Shown: positions 1-5,583 of the stretch, piece by piece
Position numbering within the stretch: the first letter of the stretch is position 1
Layout of the letters: the number at the start of each line of letters is the position of its first letter
DNA from: Flammeovirgaceae bacterium UBA4659
GTDB lineage: Bacteria; Bacteroidota; Bacteroidia; Cytophagales; Cyclobacteriaceae
Reading direction: 5' to 3'
Assembly (NCBI GenBank): GCA_002405445.1
Contig: DHLV01000134.1
Location: 1,017 to 6,599 of the forward strand
Length of the DNA stretch: 5,583 nt
Made by a program: the position numbers and the translations under genes
Notes under the pieces: model-generated
Seen by the model: the letters and a program-made list of their open reading frames with translations, nothing else
Told to the model about the DNA's origin: nothing
The model's database searches: none

Positions 1-1884
1 GTTACAGGCATTGCCGAAGCACCACCCCAACACTCGCACATTCAGTTCAATGCGATCATTTCCACCAGCACAGAAAAAGAATATTACAGTAATCCGATAT
101 GGTTAAACAACGGGCTATATACCTATTTCCGCAAAGCCGATAATGCTTCGATTGAAGCTATTGCAAATCAATTGAATGGCGTAACCGATAAACACATAGC
201 CCGGGAGATTGAGCAGTTTATGGGTGTTTCGGTCGAGAATTTTCGTGCGAACGGCAACGAGTATGGCTATGTTCCCTACGCGTTAACGGATACCCACCTA
301 CATTCAAAATGGAGAGATGATATGGAGCCGGCAGGAAATGTGGCGTATGTCTACGTTTTTGCGGGCGTAGGCGCTTTTATTTTATTGATCGCGTGCATCA
401 ACTTTATGAATCTTTCTACTGCACGCTCGGCAGGTCGGGCAAAAGAAGTGGGTTTACGCAAGACAATGGGGTCTGTTCGTTCGCAAATGGTAGCACAGTT
501 TTTATCAGAGTCGATGATGTATGCTTTGATTGCGGTGGTGCTGGCCATAGGTGCAGCCTTTTCATTGTTGCCGCAATTCAATCTGTTGTCGGGCAAGGAA
601 ATTTCATTCAGTGAATTATGGACACCCACTTTTGTGCTGGGCGTTGGATTTTTGGTGATCTTCATTGGTCTTTTGGCCGGATGTTATCCTGCATTCTACC
701 TCACTGCATTTAATCCGGCAGAAGTGCTGAAAGGGAAAATGCGGGGCGGATTAAAGAGCAAAGGAGTGCGCAGGGCGTTGGTTGTTTTTCAATTCGCTCT
801 GTCAATTGTGCTTATTATTTGCACCGTTGTCGGATATCAGCAAATCCAATTTCTGCAATCACGCAACATGGGCATGGATAAACACAATGTGCTCATTGTA
901 AGTAACACCAACCGGTTAGGGTCCAATCAAAACCCCTTCAAAAATGGTTTACTTGAGACAAAGGGTATCGACAAAGTATCATACACCAACAACGTTTTTC
1001 CAGGTGTAGGCAACACCACGGTATTTCGTTCTGGTTTTGATCGTAAGGACCATGTGATGGGAACTTACTTTGCCGATACAGACCACGCAGCGGTGATGAA
1101 GTTTGAAATGAAGGAAGGGCGTTATTTTTCAAAGGAGTTTAAATCAGATACCGCAGCGGTGGTGTTGAATGAGGCGGCCGTTCGGGAATTAGGCTGGTTG
1201 AAACCACTTGAGGAGAAGCTGATTGTCTTTGAAGGTGACGGCAGTTCTCCGGCAGAAGTACCGATGTCGGTGGTTGGAGTTGTGAAGGATTTCAACTTTG
1301 AGTCATTCAAAATCAATGTTCGGCCCATGGTCATTCGGCTCACAAATACCGCCAATAGCCTGCTTGTTCGCTACTCGGGCAAGGCTGATGACGTCATCGC
1401 GGCCACCGAAAAACGCTGGAAAGAGCAAGCACCTGGCGACCCTTTTGAGTATGCTTTTCTGGATCAGAACTTTGATGAACTTTTCAGGGAAGACCAGCGG
1501 CTGAGCCACTTGTTCTTCGTCTTTACAGGTCTTGCTATTTTGATCGCGTGTCTGGGGCTGTTTGCTTTGGCATCTTTCACGGCTGAGCAACGCACCAAAG
1601 AAATTGGTATTCGCAAAGCAATGGGTGCAAGTGTTACCAGCATCACCACATTACTCTCTAAAGAGTTTACTTTGCTGGTTTTGGTGTCAATCGGATTGGC
1701 TGTGGTACCGGCATATTTGATGGTCAAACACTGGCTTAGCCAATTTGCCTACCGAATTGAATTGGGCACGACAGTTTTCGTGTTAAGCGGCCTTGCAGCG
1801 TTGATGATTGCCTGGACGACTGTGATCTATCAGTCGTTGAAGGCTGCAATGGTAAAGCCGGTGAATTCGCTTCGGTATGAGTGA
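1..1884 (+). CDS. ABC transporter permease, FtsX/MacB-like, 5'-partial
   Basis: This is the inner-membrane permease subunit of an ABC transporter of the MacB/FtsX superfamily, which couples cytoplasmic ATP hydrolysis to movement of periplasmic domains (efflux or lipoprotein-type mechanotransmission). The frame is open from base 1, so the gene begins before the window; 627 residues are visible and about 150-180 (first membrane helix and most of the first MacB periplasmic domain) are probably missing. Visible order: end of the periplasmic domain (1-113), helices near 114-136, 169-191, 210-233 and 259-280, a second periplasmic domain (about 281-500), then helices near 504-526, 555-577 and 592-615. 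The two FtsX domains show as an internal duplication: ACINFMNLSTARSAGRAKEV with GLRKTMGS in the first, ACLGLFALASFTAEQRTKEI with GIRKAMGA in the second. The C-terminus PVNSLRYE is typical of Bacteroidota members. No ATPase gene is in the window, so the substrate cannot be inferred. A TTG at 172 is internal and not a credible start. Confidence 0.93.
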   Translation, partial: VTGIAEAPPQHSHIQFNAIISTSTEKEYYSNPIWLNNGLYTYFRKADNASIEAIANQLNGVTDKHIAREIEQFMGVSVENFRANGNEYGYVPYALTDTHLHSKWRDDMEPAGNVAYVYVFAGVGAFILLIACINFMNLSTARSAGRAKEVGLRKTMGSVRSQMVAQFLSESMMYALIAVVLAIGAAFSLLPQFNLLSGKEISFSELWTPTFVLGVGFLVIFIGLLAGCYPAFYLTAFNPAEVLKGKMRGGLKSKGVRRALVVFQFALSIVLIICTVVGYQQIQFLQSRNMGMDKHNVLIVSNTNRLGSNQNPFKNGLLETKGIDKVSYTNNVFPGVGNTTVFRSGFDRKDHVMGTYFADTDHAAVMKFEMKEGRYFSKEFKSDTAAVVLNEAAVRELGWLKPLEEKLIVFEGDGSSPAEVPMSVVGVVKDFNFESFKINVRPMVIRLTNTANSLLVRYSGKADDVIAATEKRWKEQAPGDPFEYAFLDQNFDELFREDQRLSHLFFVFTGLAILIACLGLFALASFTAEQRTKEIGIRKAMGASVTSITTLLSKEFTLLVLVSIGLAVVPAYLMVKHWLSQFAYRIELGTTVFVLSGLAALMIAWTTVIYQSLKAAMVKPVNSLRYE

Positions 1885-2982
1885 TTACGCGGCTATGGCT
1901 CGGTGGCGGTATACCTTGTTTTCCCAGTCTTCCAGCAGGGGGTTCATCAATTTGAACCATAGTGGCGGCACGAGCGCGATAACGATCATTGTAGGATAAC
2001 TGAAGGGCAACTGCGGACTTTCGTCTACGTGATCGAGTATCTGATACCGCTTGATGGCGTTGGCATGATGATCGGAATGGCGTTGCAACTGAAATAAAAG
2101 AAAGTTGCTGATCAAATGGCTCGCATTCCACGAATGCAAAGGGTTGACGCGCTCGTATTGACCGTTGGCTTTTTGTTTTCGCACAATGCCGTAATGCTCT
2201 ACATAATTCACCAACTCCAGAAAAGAAAAAGCAATGATGCTTTGCGCAAAAAAGAATGCTGGAACGATCCACGAGTTTGCAGATATTCTGCTGAACGCCA
2301 CAGTGAGTAAGGCACAGAGGGCAATCGGCAAAATGGTAAACCAAATCATGCTGTTTGTTGGGCTAAACACTGACCGCCCTTTTCGCGATAGCCTTTCTCG
2401 TTCTAAATGCCATGCGTGCGCATAACCCACAAAAACGGATCGAACCCAGAATGCGTAGAAGTTTTCACCTTTGCGCGCAGTGGCCGGGTCAGCCGGTGTC
2501 GCCACTTGCACATGGTGGCCACGATTATGCTCAACAAAAAAATGCATGTAACAAACAAACATCAGCAAAATCTGGCTAAAAAACTGTTCAAGCTTTGATT
2601 TCTTGTGACCCAGTTCGTGCGCCACATTAATGCCGATGCCTCCGGTAACAAGGCCCACGCTGATGGTAAAGCCCAACCATTCAATTGCATTTTTGAGCGC
2701 ACCGCTTGCCACTGCATAACAGCACCAACCAAAAAAGGCAACTTGAAAAAATACCCACACGTAAGTCACCAGACGGTAGTATAATTCCTGTCCAACAATT
2801 TCGGCTTCTGCTTCCGGCACGTTGGCGGTGTCTAAACCAACCCACTGGTCAATCAAAGGAATGAAAACAAAAACGAACGCCACTGAAAGCCAGTTTCCCG
2901 GTCCGCCCAGATAAAACCCGGTGACAACCAAAGCCGGTAAAACAAATGCAGATAAGAAACCTAAACGTCTGAACGCTCCCAT
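1885..2982 (-). CDS. alkB: Alkane 1-monooxygenase (AlkB), integral-membrane diiron hydroxylase
   Basis: AlkB hydroxylates the terminal methyl group of medium- to long-chain alkanes in the inner membrane, using O2 and electrons delivered by rubredoxin. The 365-residue protein has every family signature: HELGHK (122-127), EHNRGHH (151-157) followed by VATPADPATARKGE, NYVEHYG (259-265) and LQRHSDHH (299-306). The nine expected iron-ligand histidines are therefore present: H122, H126, H152, H156, H157, H263, H302, H305 and H306. The HYG motif and the LSRKGRSVFS segment separate it from ordinary fatty acid desaturases. Hydrophobic helices lie near 8-25, 31-47, 71-95, 101-120, 135-150, 211-230 and 238-260. 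It is about 35 residues shorter than Pseudomonas putida GPo1 AlkB, at both termini. The ATG at 2982 is the only reasonable start, because the frame reaches a stop at 3016-3018 with no other ATG, GTG or TTG between. No rubredoxin domain or gene is visible. Family assignment is very firm; the native substrate is unknown. Confidence 0.95.
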   Translation of the reverse strand: MGAFRRLGFLSAFVLPALVVTGFYLGGPGNWLSVAFVFVFIPLIDQWVGLDTANVPEAEAEIVGQELYYRLVTYVWVFFQVAFFGWCCYAVASGALKNAIEWLGFTISVGLVTGGIGINVAHELGHKKSKLEQFFSQILLMFVCYMHFFVEHNRGHHVQVATPADPATARKGENFYAFWVRSVFVGYAHAWHLERERLSRKGRSVFSPTNSMIWFTILPIALCALLTVAFSRISANSWIVPAFFFAQSIIAFSFLELVNYVEHYGIVRKQKANGQYERVNPLHSWNASHLISNFLLFQLQRHSDHHANAIKRYQILDHVDESPQLPFSYPTMIVIALVPPLWFKLMNPLLEDWENKVYRHRAIAA

Positions 2983-2986
2983 GCGG

Positions 2987-2994
2987 CAAAGATA
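2987..2994 (-). promoter_or_regulatory. Candidate Bacteroidota -7 promoter element of alkB
   Basis: Read on the minus strand this is TATCTTTG, an exact match to TAnnTTTG. It ends only 4 bases before the alkB ATG, so a normal initiation distance would place the RNA start at or next to the start codon, giving a leaderless or nearly leaderless message. I find no well-spaced TTG/TTTG -33 box: the nearest TTG on the minus strand is 28 bases away. An 8-base degenerate match can arise by chance. Confidence 0.35.
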
Positions 2995-3008
2995 GAAAAA
3001 ACCTGGTT

Positions 3009-3021
3009 CGCTGAGTCAGCG
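3009..3021. promoter_or_regulatory. 13-bp palindrome upstream of alkB (operator or weak terminator)
   Basis: CGCTGAGTCAGCG is a perfect inverted repeat with 6-bp arms and one central base. It lies 26-38 bases upstream of the alkB start codon, where a -33 box would be expected, so a regulator bound here could block RNA polymerase. Alternatively, minus-strand RNA could form a hairpin with a 5-bp GC-rich stem and a 3-base loop, followed 8 bases later by a run of six T (2995-3000); this would be a weak, poorly spaced intrinsic terminator for the gene at 3164-3637. The sequence does not decide between these. Confidence 0.35.
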
Positions 3022-3163
3022 GCAATCGCAAACCCAACCTCAGCGCCTGCGCTTGAATGTCACCCTGCCGTGAGGCCGGAAAATCTCGTAATTTGTGCTG
3101 GTTTCGCGTATTCCGATGGGTTCTTGATGGGGTAAAATGTGTACCCTGCACGTCAATACCGGT

Positions 3164-3637
3164 TCAGTATCCTGTTGTCTCTATAAACTTATTCAGGCCG
3201 TGGAGTGCGTTTGCACGCACTTTCTGTTGCAACATGCTGCTCCAGCCAAGCAAAAACCCTGTGGCACCGAGTGCCATGCGGCTCCAACGCCAAAAATCAA
3301 ACGTGTCGGTATGGTGGTAAATAAGCCCACCCTTGAATTGAAAACGCGCATCGATTTTATTGTGCACGCGCCTGCCGGTTTTGGAAAAGGTATAGTGCGC
3401 TTCCCAATATGCAGACCCATTGTGTTCGTCCGCTTCTACCCGTGTGAATTGCAAAGAAAAATCACGCGCATTTTCAGCCAACATGTGCCACATGGCTCTG
3501 GCTTGTTTGCCTTTTAGATTGATGAAAACGGGGTCGGTAAACAAGATTTCATCGTGGTAGCAAGTTTGCATTGTTTTCCAGTTGCGTTGCGCGAAGGCAG
3601 TGTAGAACTCGTGGATCAGCGTCTCGTTTTGGTGCAT
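3164..3637 (-). CDS. NTF2/SnoaL-like family protein of unknown function
   Basis: A complete 157-residue protein resembling the nuclear transport factor 2 / SnoaL (ketosteroid-isomerase-like) cone fold, a fold used by isomerases, epoxide hydrolases, polyketide cyclases and many non-enzymatic binding proteins. Evidence is the size and order of elements: an N-terminal helix pair (LIHEFYTAFAQRNWKTMQTC), the YHDEILFTDPVF segment (27-38) with D35 at a position often functional in SnoaL-like pockets, a helix LKGKQARAMWHML, then beta strands with YWEAHYTFSKTGRRVHNKID and a strand ending HHTDTFDFWRWS (108-119). The tail after DFWRWSRMALG (about 120-157) is hydrophobic then basic and extends beyond a minimal domain; related Bacteroidota proteins as I remember them share it. 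No signal peptide is seen, so it is probably cytoplasmic. The ATG at 3637 begins directly with the first helix; no Shine-Dalgarno sequence precedes it. It lies upstream of alkB on the same strand, 181 bp away, and is divergent from the GGT-like gene. The reaction or ligand cannot be inferred. Confidence 0.85.
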   Translation of the reverse strand: MHQNETLIHEFYTAFAQRNWKTMQTCYHDEILFTDPVFINLKGKQARAMWHMLAENARDFSLQFTRVEADEHNGSAYWEAHYTFSKTGRRVHNKIDARFQFKGGLIYHHTDTFDFWRWSRMALGATGFLLGWSSMLQQKVRANALHGLNKFIETTGY

Positions 3638-3661
3638 GTTTCCGTTGGTGTAAAGGTTGCA

Positions 3662-3698
3662 GAAGTAAGAGTAAATTTAGCTTAATTTTGGAAGTAAG
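3662..3698. repeat. Short direct repeat flanking a candidate -7 element
   Basis: GAAGTAAG occurs at 3662-3669 and exactly again at 3691-3698, a 29-base period. The second copy starts immediately after the TAATTTTG element at 3683-3690. The location in a divergent promoter region makes a regulator-binding role possible, but an 8-base repeat in A/T-rich DNA could be coincidence. Confidence 0.3.
3683..3690 (+). promoter_or_regulatory. Candidate -7 promoter element for the GGT-like gene
   Basis: TAATTTTG matches the Bacteroidota TAnnTTTG consensus exactly. Initiation about 7 bases further on would leave a leader of roughly 40 bases before the GTG at 3739. A TTG at 3657-3659 could be the -33 box, but the 23-base spacer is longer than usual. 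Confidence 0.4.
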
Positions 3699-3723
3699 TC
3701 ATTTCCTTATTTCGCTTGAACCT

Positions 3724-3731
3724 CAAAGCTA
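3724..3731 (-). promoter_or_regulatory. Candidate -7 promoter element for the NTF2-like gene
   Basis: On the minus strand this reads TAGCTTTG, an exact TAnnTTTG match. Initiation near 3717 would give a leader of about 80 bases before the ATG at 3637. The corresponding -33 position falls inside the start of the GGT-like gene and holds no clear TTTG. This element abuts the palindrome at 3732-3744, so the two divergent genes could share control. Confidence 0.3.
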
Positions 3732-3744
3732 TTTCACTGTGAAA
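3732..3744. promoter_or_regulatory. 13-bp palindrome spanning the GGT-like start codon
   Basis: TTTCACTGTGAAA is a perfect inverted repeat with 6-bp arms and one central base; the GTG start codon occupies the first three bases of its right arm. It directly abuts the minus-strand -7 candidate at 3724-3731. It could be an operator for one or both divergent genes, or a weak RNA hairpin holding the start codon. It is A/T-rich and short, so chance is a real alternative. Confidence 0.3.
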
Positions 3745-5583
3745 ACTCGAAATCTTCTGGTCGCTTGCTGTTTACCCATTTTTGCATGGGCGCAGTCTTT
3801 TAACAACCTGCCTGTCAATACACAAAAACCTCCTCTGCACGGCAGGCATTGGATGGGCATTACGGGCAAGCCATTGGCAGCCACCGCTGGGGCGATGATT
3901 TTTACCAAAGGCGGCAACGCAGTAGATGCTTCGTGCGCGATGTTGGCGGCTACCTGCACCATGTGGGATGTGCTGAGTTGGGGTGGCGAAACCCAAGCCC
4001 TGATTTACAATCCGAAAACAAAAAAAGTAATTGCCATCAATGCATTGGGCGTGGCGCCAACGGGTGCTACTGTAGATTTTTTCAAAGGAAAGGGAATGAA
4101 ATATCCGCCTGAGTTCGGTCCGCTGGCGGCTGTTACACCGGGTACTGCCGGTGGCTTGATGACAATGCTGGCTGAATATGGCACCATGAGCTTGAAAGAC
4201 GTGTTGGCACCTGCCATGCAAATGGCCGAGGGGTATCCCATCGAGGCGCAGACCGCCAACTCCATCGAACGGGCAAAAGATCAAATCAAACAATGGCCGT
4301 ATTCGAAAAAAGTTTTTCTTCCACACCTGGGTGAGAAGCGCGAAGCACCCAATGCAGGGGAAGTGTTTGTGCAAAAAGATTTGTTGGCAACGCTGCAGAA
4401 GTTAGTGGAGGCCGAGCAACAAGCATTGAAAAAAGGCAAAGACCGCAAGGCTGCCATCTATGCTGCGTACGATCGATTTTACAAAGGCGACATTGCCAAG
4501 GAAATTGCCCGCGGCACGCAAGAGCAAGGTGGGTTGATTACCGAACAAGATTTGGCCAATTGGAAAGTGAAAATCGAAGAGCCACTCTCGACCAATTACC
4601 GTGGCATTGAAGTGTACAAGTTGCAGCAGTGGACGCAAGGCCCTGCATTTTTGCAGACGCTGAACATGTTGGAAAATTATGATTTGAAGAGCATGGGCTA
4701 TAATTCTACGCGGTACATCCACACCGTGTATCAAGCTATGAATTTAGCATTTGCCGATCGCGACTTTTATTATGGAGATCCGGCCTTTGCGCCCGAAGAG
4801 CCAATGAAGGGTTTGCTGTCGAAAGAGTACGCCAAAGAGCGAATGAAGTTAATTAACACTGAACGCAACGATGCCAAGGCTGCACCCGGTGACCCCTATC
4901 CATTTGAAGGCAAGCAGAATCCGTACACCGAATTATTGAAAGGCTGGGGTAATTCGCAAGCGAGCCATTTTCAAATTTCGAATCCGTTGAATGAAAAATT
5001 TCTGGAAGCATTTACAGCCGGTACTACTTCGGTAGAGGCTGCCGACAAAGAAGGTTGGGTGGTGTCGATTACACCAAGCGGTGGCTGGGTACCCGCGTGC
5101 ATTGCCGGCACTACAGGCGTGGGGTTGAGCCAACGGATGCAATCATTTGTGCTGGATGCGAAAGAGAATCCTTTTAACGTAGTAGAGCCGGGCAAACGTC
5201 CGCGTGTAACGCTCACGCCTACACTTGCGCTCAAAGACGGAAAACCATTTTTGTCGTTTGCAAAACAAGCAGGCGATGAGCAAGACCAATTGCTGTTGCA
5301 ATTCTTTTTGAATGTGGTGGAGTTTGGGATGACGGTACAGGAAGCGTGCGAAGCACCCAGTTTTAAAACGCAACAGATGTACAGCAGCTTTGGCGACCAC
5401 GAGAAAGTGCCGGGTGGCCTTACGCTGAACAGCGCGATGCCAGCTTGGGTGCGTAAAGACTTAGGCCGCATGGGTTACAAAATCACTTACCAAGACCGCA
5501 CCAGCGGCCCCATCAACGCCATTTGGTTTGACTGGGCGAACGGTACGTTTTGGGGTGGTAGCAGTAACCATGGAGAGGATTAT
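3739..5583 (+). CDS. Secreted gamma-glutamyltransferase-family Ntn hydrolase, 3'-partial
   Basis: A member of the gamma-glutamyltransferase superfamily: self-cleaving N-terminal-nucleophile hydrolases that act on gamma-glutamyl or other acyl-amide compounds, usually in the periplasm. The 615 visible residues begin with a signal peptide (K2, R4, hydrophobic 6-16, likely cleavage after A16-W17-A18) supporting the GTG start; the next in-frame ATG (3853) would remove it. Family landmarks: GGNAVDAS (58-65), VTPGTAGG (132-139), GGLITEQDLANW, LNMLENYDL, YQAMNLAFADRDFYYGDP, then AGTTS, where T429 is the predicted autoprocessing and catalytic threonine that would become the N-terminus of the small subunit, followed by DKEGWVVSITPSGGW and EPGKRPRVTLTPT (483-495). 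It resembles the YwrD-like/divergent branch rather than classical Ggt: the Arg-containing substrate motif is INALGVAP (100-107), and GSPGGS is AKQAGD (508-513). The frame is intact and runs off the window; the final SSNHGEDY suggests only a few residues are missing. Substrate is uncertain. Confidence 0.92.
   Translation, partial: MKTRNLLVACCLPIFAWAQSFNNLPVNTQKPPLHGRHWMGITGKPLAATAGAMIFTKGGNAVDASCAMLAATCTMWDVLSWGGETQALIYNPKTKKVIAINALGVAPTGATVDFFKGKGMKYPPEFGPLAAVTPGTAGGLMTMLAEYGTMSLKDVLAPAMQMAEGYPIEAQTANSIERAKDQIKQWPYSKKVFLPHLGEKREAPNAGEVFVQKDLLATLQKLVEAEQQALKKGKDRKAAIYAAYDRFYKGDIAKEIARGTQEQGGLITEQDLANWKVKIEEPLSTNYRGIEVYKLQQWTQGPAFLQTLNMLENYDLKSMGYNSTRYIHTVYQAMNLAFADRDFYYGDPAFAPEEPMKGLLSKEYAKERMKLINTERNDAKAAPGDPYPFEGKQNPYTELLKGWGNSQASHFQISNPLNEKFLEAFTAGTTSVEAADKEGWVVSITPSGGWVPACIAGTTGVGLSQRMQSFVLDAKENPFNVVEPGKRPRVTLTPTLALKDGKPFLSFAKQAGDEQDQLLLQFFLNVVEFGMTVQEACEAPSFKTQQMYSSFGDHEKVPGGLTLNSAMPAWVRKDLGRMGYKITYQDRTSGPINAIWFDWANGTFWGGSSNHGEDY

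Noticed and set aside
1..1884. Near-duplicate FtsX segments as evidence of a recent duplication
   Set aside because: The two halves (around residues 131-170 and 517-556) are the ancient internal repeat normal for MacB-type Bacteroidota permeases with two FtsX domains.
1885..1960. An intrinsic terminator for the permease just beyond its stop
   Set aside because: The only inverted repeats are very short (such as GGTATACC) and no stable stem followed by a T-run is present on the plus strand.
1736..2344. A 202-codon minus-strand frame spanning the end of the permease and part of alkB
   Set aside because: It overlaps alkB in another frame of the same strand and runs into the permease; the translation has no membrane or domain signature, while the alkB frame carries all family motifs.
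2983..3163. A small gene in the gap between alkB and the NTF2-like gene
   Set aside because: Open frames here are short extensions or shadows with no plausible protein character; only regulatory-looking elements near the alkB start could be supported.
3739..3771. Possible lipoprotein signal (LVAC at residues 7-10) in the GGT-like protein
   Set aside because: The cysteine is only at residue 10, leaving too short a hydrophobic stretch before it; a standard signal peptide cleaved after A16-W17-A18 fits better.
3772..4374. A 200-codon open frame on the minus strand inside the GGT-like gene
   Set aside because: It is antisense to a strongly supported plus-strand gene, its translation is rich in Cys, His and Arg with no recognisable family, and it arises from codon bias of the real gene.
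4971..5471. A 166-codon minus-strand frame near the right edge
   Set aside because: It is antisense to the catalytic small-subunit region of the GGT-like gene and has low-complexity Ser/Thr/Pro-rich composition without known motifs.

Overview
The window looks like ordinary chromosomal DNA from a Bacteroidota bacterium, most likely of the Cytophagales type. Three things point there: the large FtsX/MacB-type ABC permease has the sequence style and the PVNSLRYE-like C-terminus typical of that phylum; none of the genes has a clear Shine-Dalgarno sequence; and TAnnTTTG (the Bacteroidota -7 promoter consensus) occurs upstream of three genes. The assignment to order is inference.

Layout: (1) 1-1884, plus strand: the C-terminal 627 residues of an ABC transporter permease; its N-terminus lies before the window. 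(2) 1885-2982, minus strand: a complete AlkB-type alkane 1-monooxygenase with all nine diiron-ligand histidines. Its stop codon directly abuts the permease stop codon, so the two genes converge with no spacer. (3) 2983-3163: a 181-bp gap holding a -7-like element almost on top of the alkB start and a 13-bp palindrome. (4) 3164-3637, minus strand: a small NTF2/SnoaL-fold protein. (5) 3638-3738: a 101-bp divergent promoter region with candidate -7 elements for both sides, an 8-bp direct repeat and a second 13-bp palindrome over the next start codon. (6) 3739-5583, plus strand: a secreted gamma-glutamyltransferase-family Ntn hydrolase, open at the right edge and probably lacking only its last few residues.

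The genes do not form an evident pathway. AlkB would hydroxylate the terminal carbon of an alkyl chain in the inner membrane but needs rubredoxin and a reductase, neither encoded here. The NTF2-like gene lies upstream of alkB on the same strand, but the 181-bp gap and internal promoter signal argue against a tight operon. The GGT-like enzyme is predicted to be periplasmic and departs from classical GGT at substrate-binding positions. I see no mobile element, CRISPR array, RNA gene or convincing new multi-gene system. The points most worth a second look are the alkB chain-length position and control region, and the altered active site of the GGT-like enzyme.
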